A DNA stretch of 64,000 bases, from the NCBI RefSeq assembly GCF_011397635.1, contig NC_064769.1, forward strand, positions 19,671,207 through 19,735,206, given 5' to 3'. Of the stretch, positions 39,238 through 51,200 are shown piece by piece (position 1 is the stretch's first letter; every line of letters starts with the position of its first letter). The notes beneath the pieces were generated by a model that was given only the letters and a program-made list of their open reading frames with translations, was not told the origin of the DNA and did no database searches. The stretch comes from Epinephelus fuscoguttatus (Eukaryota > Chordata > Actinopteri > Perciformes > Serranidae). A program made the translations under genes and the position numbers.

Positions 39238-42200
39238 CTGTGGATGGGAAAAAAAGTTTTTTGTCAGTCGCGATCGTTCTCTGCAGGCTCATTAAACGGT
39301 GTGAAGTTTAGTGATGTGCAGATGCTGTGCAGCTGCTGCTGTCTGAGAATCAACATAACCACATGATTCACAACTGTCTGGTCATTAGCAGAAGTTCCTC
39401 TCCCCTATTTCCCTAAACTCCAGTTGGTTTGTAGCTGGTATTTAGTATCACAGTCTGGTAATGACATGTTTCATCCCAACAGTGGCACGCTCAAGAGAAT
39501 TTTCATGAGGGATAGCCAGATGGAGCTGAAAATCCTGGGGTGGCACACCAAAACCAAAAGTCATCACTGACTTTCAGCAATTTGGTTATACTGTTAATGT
39601 GTACTGGCTAGCTGAAAACTATGTCAATATGGCATACTGATATACTTTGGCCAGCAATTGTATCAGGGGTCCAAAATTGCTTTCGCTTTGTTCACAACTT
39701 GCACATGTGAAGTGTCACTTTAAAATGACCTAAAACACTGTAGATAATTTCAACTGGTTGTTACAGCTGTATGTGTTCTGTGCTGCTGTCCCTTTTCCCT
39801 CCCTCATACCTGCCCAGGTGTGCTGCATTAGTTAACGATGTGCAGCACACCCGGCATGGAGGAGGTGGTTAAGAGCTCCTATGCCAGCAGCAGAGGAGAG
39901 AGGCCTCTGGTGTGGAGACTGCCGGTCCTGCTGCCTCTCACCTTGGGATTTTTGTTGTCTTGTTTGCTTGTTTTACTTGTAATAAATCTCATGGATTTGA
40001 GTGTTTTAAATGTGTTCATGTGGTTATTTTGGGTCAGTGTTGGAGTTTTGTTTGCCCCATAGGGCTGCCTAAGGGTGGGGCGTAACAAAGGCTACAACCA
40101 TGAGGTGCATCCCAAACGAGCCCCCATTTGTTATGCCCCTATGGGGTGAACAAAACTCTAACAGTGTGTTCACACCGGGTGCGAGTAAAATATTCGCCTC
40201 GCTCTACTCGCGCGAGTTTGACCGCTGGAATATTTGTTTTTACTCGCGACATTCACGCTAGTCATTCATGCGAGTAATAGAGAGCGGGGCAGGGGCAGGG
40301 GCGGGCGGGACAGCAGCACGTCAGTGACGTCGGTGACAACAGGAAAATCTCAACACTGATAGGCTGCCCTGACACAGCATCAAGCGAATATTTCACTCGA
40401 GTTCAATATTTTGAACTTGCACCAAGAGGCGAATGACGCGAATTTCGCGTGTTCACTCCATTCGCGTCATTCGCCTAATGCCATTCGTGCCGCCGGCACA
40501 AATTTGCGTCTACATTGACTTTGTATGTAATCTTATCACGCAAAAAATTCGCCTCGCGCCCGGTGTGAACACACTGTAACACTGGCCCAAAATAACCACA
40601 TAAACACCTTTAAAACACTCAAATCCATGGGATTTATTAGAACGGAAACAAGCAAACAAGACAAAAAAGAGAGGGCAGCAGTCCACACACCAGAGGCCTC
40701 TCTCCTCTGCTGCTGGCACAGGAGCATTTAACCACCTCCTTCATGCCAGGTGTGCTGCACCTCCTTAACTAATGCAGCACACCTGGGCAGGTCTACGAGG
40801 GAGGAAAAAGGGACATCAGCACAGAACACATACAGCCGTAACACTGGTGAAGTTGCAGTAACACCATTAAGGTAGTTAGTGTATGTTGATCTTAGCCCCA
40901 CTGACAATGAATAGAAATCAAGCCCAAGGTAACTGCAGTAAGGCCTATTGTGGAACTGTGGTAGGTAAATCATAATATTATCATAATCATTATATTATTT
41001 TCAACCCAAACAGAGAATAAATTAAAAATTAAATGATTTAATCCTGTTGTAAAAAATCATTGTACAGTGGGAATATTAATTGCAGACATTGCAGTGTCAG
41101 ATATGCCACTAGATGGGAAGAAATACCTGGATATACTTTGGAGTATTTAGAGGAAGAAAAGAGAATTTTTGGACAATAATTGCAATAAAGAATTAAAGAT
41201 ATTTGTCCTCTACCTCCAGTGAGGTGGACTGGCAATTTGCAACTGCCGGTATGTTAAATGTTCCTAATAACCGACCTGTTTCTTTAACTGTAGTTAGATG
41301 TTAGCTGGTCTCACAAAGCCAGACCATCACAATTATGCACTAGTGGTAAACTAGAATTACTTCCTTGTAGATGTATGCCTCTGGGCACCAGTCAAGTTGG
41401 ATTCACTGCAACTTACTGGCCCCCCAGCAGCACAGAAGATCTATACACTCATCACAGTTTCATGGTGGACACCAAAGATTAGTGTCACCAATTCAGTATC
41501 TGACCAAATGTCTTTTCTTCTGTTCCTGAGATATGACATTGAGTAATGGCCAGAAAAATGTTTTTGCAGAACATTTTGTTGTCACAATGAGGCTGACCTT
41601 TGACCTTTTGGATATAAACTGTCATCACTTCATCATTTTATCCCATTACACATTTGTATGAAATTTAGTCAAAATTAGCATATGAATTCTTAAGTTATGT
41701 CTGCAAACATGTTTTGTGAGGTCATGGTGACTTTGGCCTTTGACCCTCAACCACCAAAATCTAATCAATTAATCAGTGCTGAGTCCAAGTGAACGTGCCG
41801 AATTTGAGGAAACTCCTTCAAGGCTTTCTTGCGATATTGCATTCACAAGAATGAGACGGATGCAAGGTCACAGTGATCTTGACCTTGAACCACCAAAATC
41901 TAATCAGTTCATTTAGTCCCAGTGGATGTTTGAGCCAAATTTGGGGAAATCTCTTAGGGCATTCTTGAGATATCGTATTTACAAGAATGAGACGTAGGCA
42001 AGGGCCCATTGACCTTTGACCAATAAAATCCAATCAGTTCATTGAATCTAAAGGAATGTTTGTGCCAAATTTGAAGAAGTGATGTCAGTGCAGTGCTTTA
42101 CAGGAGTTAAATGTCTGATAGCTGACTGAAAGCTCACTGGCCTATATCTGGCTCCTGCTGCTCACATCTTGTGTGACGGGGAAAAAGCCAATCAAGCTGC

Positions 42201-45200
42201 AGCCTGTCTGCTGTCCCTACACGTCTGACTATTAAGTGGGCTAATATGATCCTCAAGCCCTTTTTGTCAACAAGAGAGCCTCTAGGAAGCTCAACAATGT
42301 AATTACACCTGATGGAGACATGCTGCTACTAAAGTAACATGATGGCTCATCAAGAGGTAAAAGCTCTTAGAGAGTGCATTAACAACAGGATGAGAGGCTG
42401 TCCTTCAGAATGAAATGAGATGATGCACCCTGGAGAAGAAACACGAGTGACAGAACGTGGAGACACTGAATCAGACGGGGCATAATGACTCCAGTGACCA
42501 TAATGTGATAATATGGAGGATGACACAAAGGATCAAGTGGGCAGAAATGTGGCAGCATGCCTTTACTGTTATCAGACAATCGATGTGATGTACAATGTGG
42601 TCATGGAGAAGATGAAAGAGGTGCTGTGAAGTGGCTTTTTATAAAAACATCTTACCTCCAACTCCACTGTTGCAGAGAGGTGGAGGATATGCAACCACTT
42701 TATAGATAAACATGAGCAGTAATAAAGAACATATATATTAGTTCAGGAAACACTGAAGTTACCTTTTAATGTAAAACAATCGGTTTTCAACACTGAAATC
42801 ACATCACCTGAGGGAGCTAAGTGCATGTAGATTTAATATGTTAATGTTAGTGTTCACATTGAAACCTGGGAAATATGATTTAAAAAAAAAAAAACAATAG
42901 TTACCTGCAGTTATGCTCACATTTTCCACTAAAAGAAAAGGAGAACAAGTTTGTTTTAAACATACAGAACACTGAAGGTCAAAATGTGAAATTTAGATGC
43001 ATAAAGATAAAGCAGAAATCGTACTGGATTTCCTGTTCTGCTCGTTTTCTCTGTAGAGTCGATGCACTCGCTCCAGCAGCTCCCACTTCTCGCAGCAGCC
43101 GGAGTAATTGACAAAGTTCCTGGCGAGAATCTCTTTCAGCTGGCGCACGGAGAGGTTTTCTATCGCCTCTTCATTGTCCAGATCAGACAGCGAGGCCCTG
43201 ATCCTCCTCTGTGTTGCCGGACTGACCTACAATTCACACGCGGAAGCAGAGCTGTGGTCAATAACACGGTCTGCATTCCCTGAAAGCCTTGTCAGTCCAC
43301 AATGATCTTTGTTCCTCTACTATAAATACTTTTTAGCGTCTATAGTGAATGTGCCAAAAAATAAGCAAGTGTTGTACCTCCATGAAATTTTCAGTGGGCT
43401 CCAAGTTCAAGAGAGACGCTGTTGGAGTATCTTCCTGCTCCTGTTTGAGTAGAAAACAACACACTGAAGTTAATTTAAACTAGTTTAAAGGTCCTCTATA
43501 AGACATTCAAAGCATTAAAGGAGCAGTGTGTAGGGTTTAGTGGCATCTAGTGGTGAGGACAGCAGATTGCAACCAGCTGAAACTTCTCCCATGTGCCAAG
43601 TGTGAACTCCCAGTTAGGATTCCTTCAGTGTTCATTGCTCAGGAGGTTTTCTGAGCTGAGCTCTAGTGATTAAAACCAGTAAAAACACTGAATAAATCAG
43701 TTTCATGTCAAGAAAGTCAGTGATTTTCCAACCTTGCTCATTGCAGAGAGGCTGCTAACTATGGTGGCTGATGCAAGAATGTGAACGGTCCTATTTAGAG
43801 CCAGTGTTTGGTTTGTCTGTCCTGGGCTACTGTAGAAACATTGCAGTGCAACATGGTGGACTCCATGGACAAAGACCCGCTCTCTATGTAGATAGAAATG
43901 GCTCATCGTATACATGTTTCTGCACATGAGCCCCTGCACTGTGCTCATATGGCGGTTACTGCTGATGATGAGACGGCATCATCACGGCCACCGTCCCAGG
44001 TTAACACTGTTAGCCCTGTTAGCACTGTTGCAGTTGTTGGCACTGGTAATGAGCCAATGTATTTTCAATTTGTGATGTACTCTGAGCCAATCAGAGAGGA
44101 CTCTGAGGGTGGGGAAAAGAATCAAGTTCAACAGAGAGACGATATCAAGAAGCACATGACGGAGGGAGAGCAGTGTGTGGCTGTACGGAAAAAGACGCAA
44201 CTTAAACGTCGAGGTGGACAACATTTGCAGACAAAAACACTTGTTTGTGTTGGTGCAAGTATTATTTTGCAGCTTAATTTCCTGCATGTTGTGATTTTGT
44301 TCTTGAGTTTTGCTCCAGTTTGAAGTGACAGCTCAGTCAGGTTAGACATGTTTGTTATTTTCATTAAATTTGAAACAAAATGTAGGCGCCATTTTCATCG
44401 CAAACGGAGGAGAAAGTTTTTTCATTGTTTCATTTCATAGTGTATGAGACTAGTAATCCCACAGTGGAAGCACCGCATTATTATCCATTAGTTATTCACC
44501 GTAGATTGTTACTTCACATATCCTGTGGTTATCATCAGTTCTGTCTTGTTTACTGTTTTCTCTTAAGTCCGATTTACACTTAATTTGGTAAACTGGAAAT
44601 TTAGCCTCAACATGAACTGCGAAGAACTCAGGATCCTGTTTACTGAGGATTGAAATAGTAGCCCATCCTAACATTTAGCATATTTGGCAACAGAGGGTTA
44701 CACGTGCTACCCAGCAGCTCAGTCACCTCCATGTTGAAAGCCGTGTGCAGACAACCTCTGAATCATAGATACGCTCTGAACATGAAATAGGCCAATCACT
44801 GAGTTTAATGCTTCAATAAGAATTTAAAGGAGCTCAATTAAAACAAAATGCTTTTATGATTTATATCAAATCCCTCCACTTCAAATGTGCTGTTTGAACA
44901 AAATGAAAGCAGCACAAGAGTCAGAGCTGAATGAAGTGTAAAAATATGACACTGAACTGTGTTATTTAAATGGATGTGAATTATATGACTATCAATGCCA
45001 TGGTGAAAAATACTTCACAGCTCGCTGCGTTCTAATTCTGTAAATTGGAACGGTTCAGATATCTCATGAAAGAACAGAAATGTTTAAATAGTGGCTCGGC
45101 TTCTCTTTACTCAGCAGTTCATTATTCTCTTTGAAGGTGGAGGTCGGGAATCTGCCGGATGATAGGAGAGCAAATGGAGCTGCAGAAAAGTGCAGACACT

Positions 45201-48200
45201 GTTTGGTGTGAGTGCGCAGCTCTGTTTTATCTCAGCCATTTATGTGCTTTGAAGAGAAGATATCGTCTCTTTATTCTTTTATCTGCCTGACAAAAGAGAG
45301 CATGTGAAGGGCTGAAATAAGCTGTAACTGTGTGATATCACGCTGGACTGCGGTCGCTGTTTCTGTATGGTTAAAAAACAGGAAAAACCTCTGCCTCCCT
45401 GGGCTTTGGCACATTCCAGCAGCAGGCCAATCATCTTCCTCCAACGAAGATGTGTTAATAATGTATCTGTCAGCGTCTTGGTGAGAGATGCCTGCCCTCA
45501 ACATCATGCTTTTGCACAGGCTAGACTCCTCAGAGACAAAAACACGAGCAGCAGCCCTGACGCAAGCCAAGTGCCAAACCTCTCTGGAGCACAAAGTTTC
45601 TTTGACTTGATGTTAGATCTCATTCAACTGTTTCAAACATGTGAAAGTACTAGAAAGCTCCCAGAGAGTGCATACTTCTGTCGAGGCTGCACAAGCTGCT
45701 AAATTTGTCATTTTAAGAATAGAAAATGTTGAGAAATCTTACGTCTGCATCAAAATGCACATGGTGAGACAAGATTGGGTTAGATGTAGGGGAGAGCGGG
45801 GTCAGTTGGGACACTTTTGTATTGACTAAAAATAACCTTCTACTACTCACAGACTACTTTAACAGTAGTGACAATAATTTGATCCCTGGATAGATACAGT
45901 GTCTGCTATTAATTTCTCAAGTTTTTTTTTTAAAAAAAAGGTACAATTGTGTTTAATGTACCAGGATTGCATTTTTCCAAATACTCCCTCCCTGGGATGG
46001 TCACATTAGTGGGTAGGGCTGGGTGGGACACTTAAGACAGTCTCCACATTGAGGTTGAAAGCAAAGAGGGTGTTGCTGTGTATGAGTATGTTAAATAGCA
46101 CAGGCATAGTTGCTTTCTGTCATGCTAAAAGGCATTGTCACAATTGTCTCCCTGTCCCAAATGACCCCGCTCTCCCCTACTAGATTTCCTTCCTTTCATT
46201 GCAACAGTTAATGAGGAAACCAAACCAAATATCACTGAAGTCTGTTGCCATATTTGTGAGAAAAAAATGGCACCAAGACTCGGTATATTTAGCATTTATA
46301 ATTTACATAGTGGTATAAATGTTCTACATACTTAAAGTCTTTGTAAATGACAGAACACTGATAAAAAGTTAAATCAACCTGCTGATTTTTGCATTAAGAT
46401 GTTTCCTACAGGCCGTCACAGTGCCGTAGTGCTAACTATTACTTCAAGTAGCAAACTGGCAATTGATCTGAAATGTGGAGTTAGGTGAATCTTGCAAACG
46501 TGTTTATTTCTGTTGTCATTTTCAGCCATAACTGTAAGACGCACAGTTAAATACAGTGATGCCACCTATCTGACGTTCCTGTTGTGCTTGTATTATATAC
46601 CGTGTTGCTTTAGTTACCATCTTTGACCAATCAAATCTACTGGAATGGAAGCGATTCAAGGAACAACTGTGGACAGAGGCCGCAGCAAAACATATTTTAG
46701 CCACCTAAAAAGACCTACCTAAAAAAAATCAATGTCAGTTTAAGTGTAAACTATATCACTGCACTCCCGCACCTGTGACCACATCACCCCCATCTTTCAT
46801 AATCTCCACTGGCTCCCCATCCCCCAGCATATTCACTTCAAACTCCTCATTGTCACTTACAAAGCTCTCCACAACCTGGCTCCCCCCTACCTGTCTGAGC
46901 TCCTCCACCAGCAATCTTAGGTCTGCTGATGCCAACCTCCCTTTTTTTGATTATTGCTGTTGCTCTGTGTAAAGCGTCTTTGAGTATCCTAAAAAGTGCT
47001 ATATAAATCCAATGAATTATTATCATTATTATTATTACATACTAACTGACTGAGGCAGCAGAAGACCAGCAACTCCAGCCTTTTGTGAAGTAAAATGTTT
47101 TTGTCAGTGGAGTCTGGTGGCTTGAAGGCTCCTCTGACGGCCAAGTGAAGCGGTGAAAATCTTTTATATTATCTTTTATTGTAATATGATATTGATTTTT
47201 TTTAGGTCGGCCTTTATTCAGGCGGCTAAAAACCAACTCATTGAGGCAGCGTTTGCTCAGGGCCGTTTTATTTCATGTATGTGACGCAGCTGTTTCTACC
47301 GCTTTGTTATTGTGCGTAAACATCATGATTCAGTCTCTACACTGCAGAAATGACAGGTCAATGGAGTCTTATCTTATTTCAGGATGATTAAGGATGACAA
47401 ACTTGTCAATCCCAATTTGCATTAGGATTAAACCTGTTTCAAGGTAATAGATTGAAATTCGTCCCGGTTTGATGTTCAATCTATTTTCCGCCGGAGCTGA
47501 TAAGAAAGAAATCAAGAAAACTGATTGTACTGTCGCCACACCAAAATCTATTTCAGAGGAAACTAGAAGGCACTGGTTATTTCAAGAAGCTATCTGCAAC
47601 ACAAATAACACTGCATGTTGTTGAATTAGTTAAACGTAGTCTTCACTACACAAAAGGTAAGTGGGATAATCTTATATCTTAATGCATTTGTGAAGGTGTT
47701 TTTTCCCAGTCTATATCTACACATTTACCTCAAAACACATAAACCACTAGAATCTGAACGCCATAGACTAAGAGGAGGAAACAGAGATAATCTATGGGGG
47801 GATGTGCTGTAGTGTTTCTGTTGTTTGGCTGCAGCTGTGACGCTGTGGGGAGTTCTCAACCTGCGCGCCTGTTACATAACAGACTCAGCCTATGTAATAG
47901 AACTAAAAAAGGCAAAGGGCTTAAGCTGCATCGCTGGCTGGTCTGAGGGCGCTGCACACACAGATACACACATACACACACACACAGATAACGCAGCTGT
48001 TTCCAGCAGTCACATGCACATTCTGCTGAATGCTGGACCAGTGCTGCAAATCTGAGCTTTCATATTATCAATAGAAGGTAAAAAAAATCCACCGAGATGT
48101 AGTAGATTTTCAAGGAGAAACTCTTCATTCATTCAGAGCAGAGTGGAGCACCGCAAGACAATAACACAGAAGACGGAACAAAGGAAAGAAAAAAAGCATG

Positions 48201-51200
48201 AAACACAATGAATATAACAAGATCTACAGATGTGCACGAGAGAGCATTTGTTTGTCAGGGAGTTGAAAAGACTTGTGCTGACTTGAAAGAGTCACGCTGA
48301 CACTTGTAAATAAGCTTATTTCACCTTTGAAATTAATTATCTCAGATAGAATGAGGACAGATGTCAGAAAAGTATGGCGTATGTAGATTAGAGAGTGAGG
48401 GATCGTATGTTTGTGTGTGTGTGTGTGTGTGTGTGTTAGCACTGCATGCAGACACACACTGAGCGTCAGCTGTGTGTCTAACCTGGCTGGTGGTCCCTGA
48501 GCTGTCACTTGGGCTGAGCACTTCTCCCTGAGAGGCGGAGAGGACCGACTGTTCAGAGGTGGAGCGCGTGGCGGAGGGGGGCGAGGCGGCACGCGAGTGG
48601 GGGAGCGAGTGCAGACTGTCTGTGTCATCTCCCCCTTCATCTTCCTCCTCCTCATCCTCCTCCTCATGTGTGTCCTCTTCGTCTTCCTCCTCCTCCTCCT
48701 CGTCCTCTTCCACCACCGGTCTGGCTGTTTCCCTCGTCCCCTGATGACAGAGCACCAGGTCCACCAGGTCCTCTTTCTCCCTGCATGTGTCGGTAGGGAT
48801 GTTGCGCAGCAGCAGGTACTGGCGCAGGTCTTTCACTCGGAGCTGCATGAGCCGAGGCCTCTGGAAAGCCGTGCCGCGCAGCAAGTGGCAGGTTGTGCAG
48901 CAGCGCAGGTTCTCCTGAAGCACCGAGCACAGGGCGCAGAAACTCTTCTTACAATCACAGCAGATGTGCTGTGGGAGGAAGAAGAGATTGAGAGCAGTCG
49001 TGATGTGATCAGCTACACTTTTTGATCTTTTTAACACCATCATTTAAAGGGACAGTTCACCAAAAATAAAAAATACATAAGTTTCTTCTCAACTGTAGTG
49101 CTGCTTATCAATCTAGATTGTTTTGGTGTGCTTTGTTTGCTAGGGGGATGTTTGTCTTCTCTCGAATATAATGAAACTAGATGGCACTCGGCTTGTGGTG
49201 CTTAAAGCACAAAAAATGCATTTGAAAACCTTGACAGCAATGTCTCTTTCCAGAAATCACGACCCAATTACTCAAGCTAATCCACAGACCTTGTTATGAG
49301 CAGTGACATGTCGGAAATATTTTTTTTCTACTGATCTACACCAACTAACCGAATTACTGCACAGAAGGAAGTGTGCATCTACTCATGGACGAGAGACGTG
49401 TGCTTGTGAGAGCGTGAAGTGTAAACCTAGCTAGCTCAGTGGTGCTAGGTGAGCTAACGTTAGATACAGTTGGCAGGTGTATTACAGTAGACTGATAAAT
49501 AGCACCACAGGTAAGAGGGAAATATGTATTTTTGATTTTGTGGTGAACTGTCCCTTCAAGAAACTTTATTTTTCATAATTTCTAAATAGGCCCTGATGTC
49601 TGACTTCTGTCAGCATATTAAACTATTTATCCTCTGTTTCACTTTTGATGAATAAATGAACCATCTACTGAAAGTGATGTGACTGATTAAAGCTCTGATA
49701 AATGGGCCACATGATGGAAGTGAAGTCAGTGAATTTGCTGTTTGGACTGATGATAGTAACATTTCATTTGCATCAGAATAATCCATCAGGACGTGGTTTT
49801 ACTTGCAGGATATTGTTGAGTGGGGCTGGATGATTATTCAAGATTAGATATGATGACTTGATCTATTTGTTATAATTCCACAACATTATTCTGTTAAAAA
49901 TGTTATTTAATATTCAGTAATTAAAAACTGACTTTATGAATTACTGAGGTTTTTGAGTAAGTAGTTTTGTCTGATTGGACACACCAGTGGAACACAGATG
50001 TTTTATGTGTAATTTTGCAAATTTTGCCACATAGTTGATTTGATTTATGTGTTTCACACATTTAGGATCATAATAATAATAAAATAAAATGGAATATATG
50101 ATAGAAAAAACAAAAAACAATAAATCATGAACAGACTTAAAATGAAAAACATAAATAAACATTTCATGTCTGAAAAGGAGCAGAAAGAAGCAACATGCCT
50201 GTCCAGCCCTACCCTCATCCAAAACTATACTAATACATCACAAATCAAATATTTAATATTATAATTATTTTCCAAAATGTAATGTAGATTAAGCAATTAA
50301 TTGAAAATGTAAGTGACAGATTAACTGACAGCGAAAATATTAATTAGATATCGTAGAGATTGATGTCAGAAAAATAACCAAATTCATATGATCTCCACCC
50401 TATCGCCATACAGCCGTATTGTTAGTTGTGTATTTCCGAGAGTCCACTGTCTTTGAGTAGAAACCTAACCTAATAAACCAGCAACACTAGACTCCATCAG
50501 CAACAGTGGCTCATATCCTGTGTACTCAGTTATTTTCTGGGACAGAGTAAAGAAAAGAGATACAAACAATCTGTAGCTCCTGGTGATGTGTGACATTTAA
50601 CAGGCTTAACGCTGTCTCCTGATACAGAGCGGCGGAGTAGATTGACACTTCAAATGGGCAGAAAAGCAGGTCAGCCACGGCTGTAAATATTCCTTATCAC
50701 TTGTACACAAATGTGCTCTGGTCCTCCTGAAGTACATGTGCACTCCAACAGATACTTTTCTTCAATCATGTGTTGTTACTCCCCCGGCAGGTTATTTTTT
50801 ATTCTGTGAAGATATCACGCTGACACACAGATGTGTGTGTTTCCAGAAAGTCGACCTGCCGTCAGAAAGTCAAGCAGTGTGTGAATGACGATAGACCGAT
50901 GTGAAGCGGAGGAGCAGAGAGGAAAGCGGGCACTGCAGCGTTTTCATCAGTGTCTCAGTGTGTCTGACGACTGCCAGACAGACACACTCTGCCATTAAAC
51001 TCTGACATGTTCAGCTGTGCAGAGACCCTGAAAATGTCAGGATGAATATGAATGGTGCATCCTCTTAAGGAACATGCCACTGATTTTGCATTTCTTTTCA
51101 AATATTGCATCTGATTTACAAGGCTGCCGACCGTTTTTCAAAAGTTTTTAGGTCAACTTAAACTTCACGCTTTACTTTGCAATACAGGACCATAACAACA

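Noticed and set aside
43898..44323. 141-codon plus-strand frame inside an rnf34 intron
   Set aside because: It lies within and beside interspersed repeat sequence that recurs in part at 51.4-51.7 kb; no domain is visible.
48597..49025. 142-codon plus-strand frame with serine and leucine runs
   Set aside because: Antisense of the rnf34 acidic GA-rich exon, which produces artificial Ser/Leu runs.
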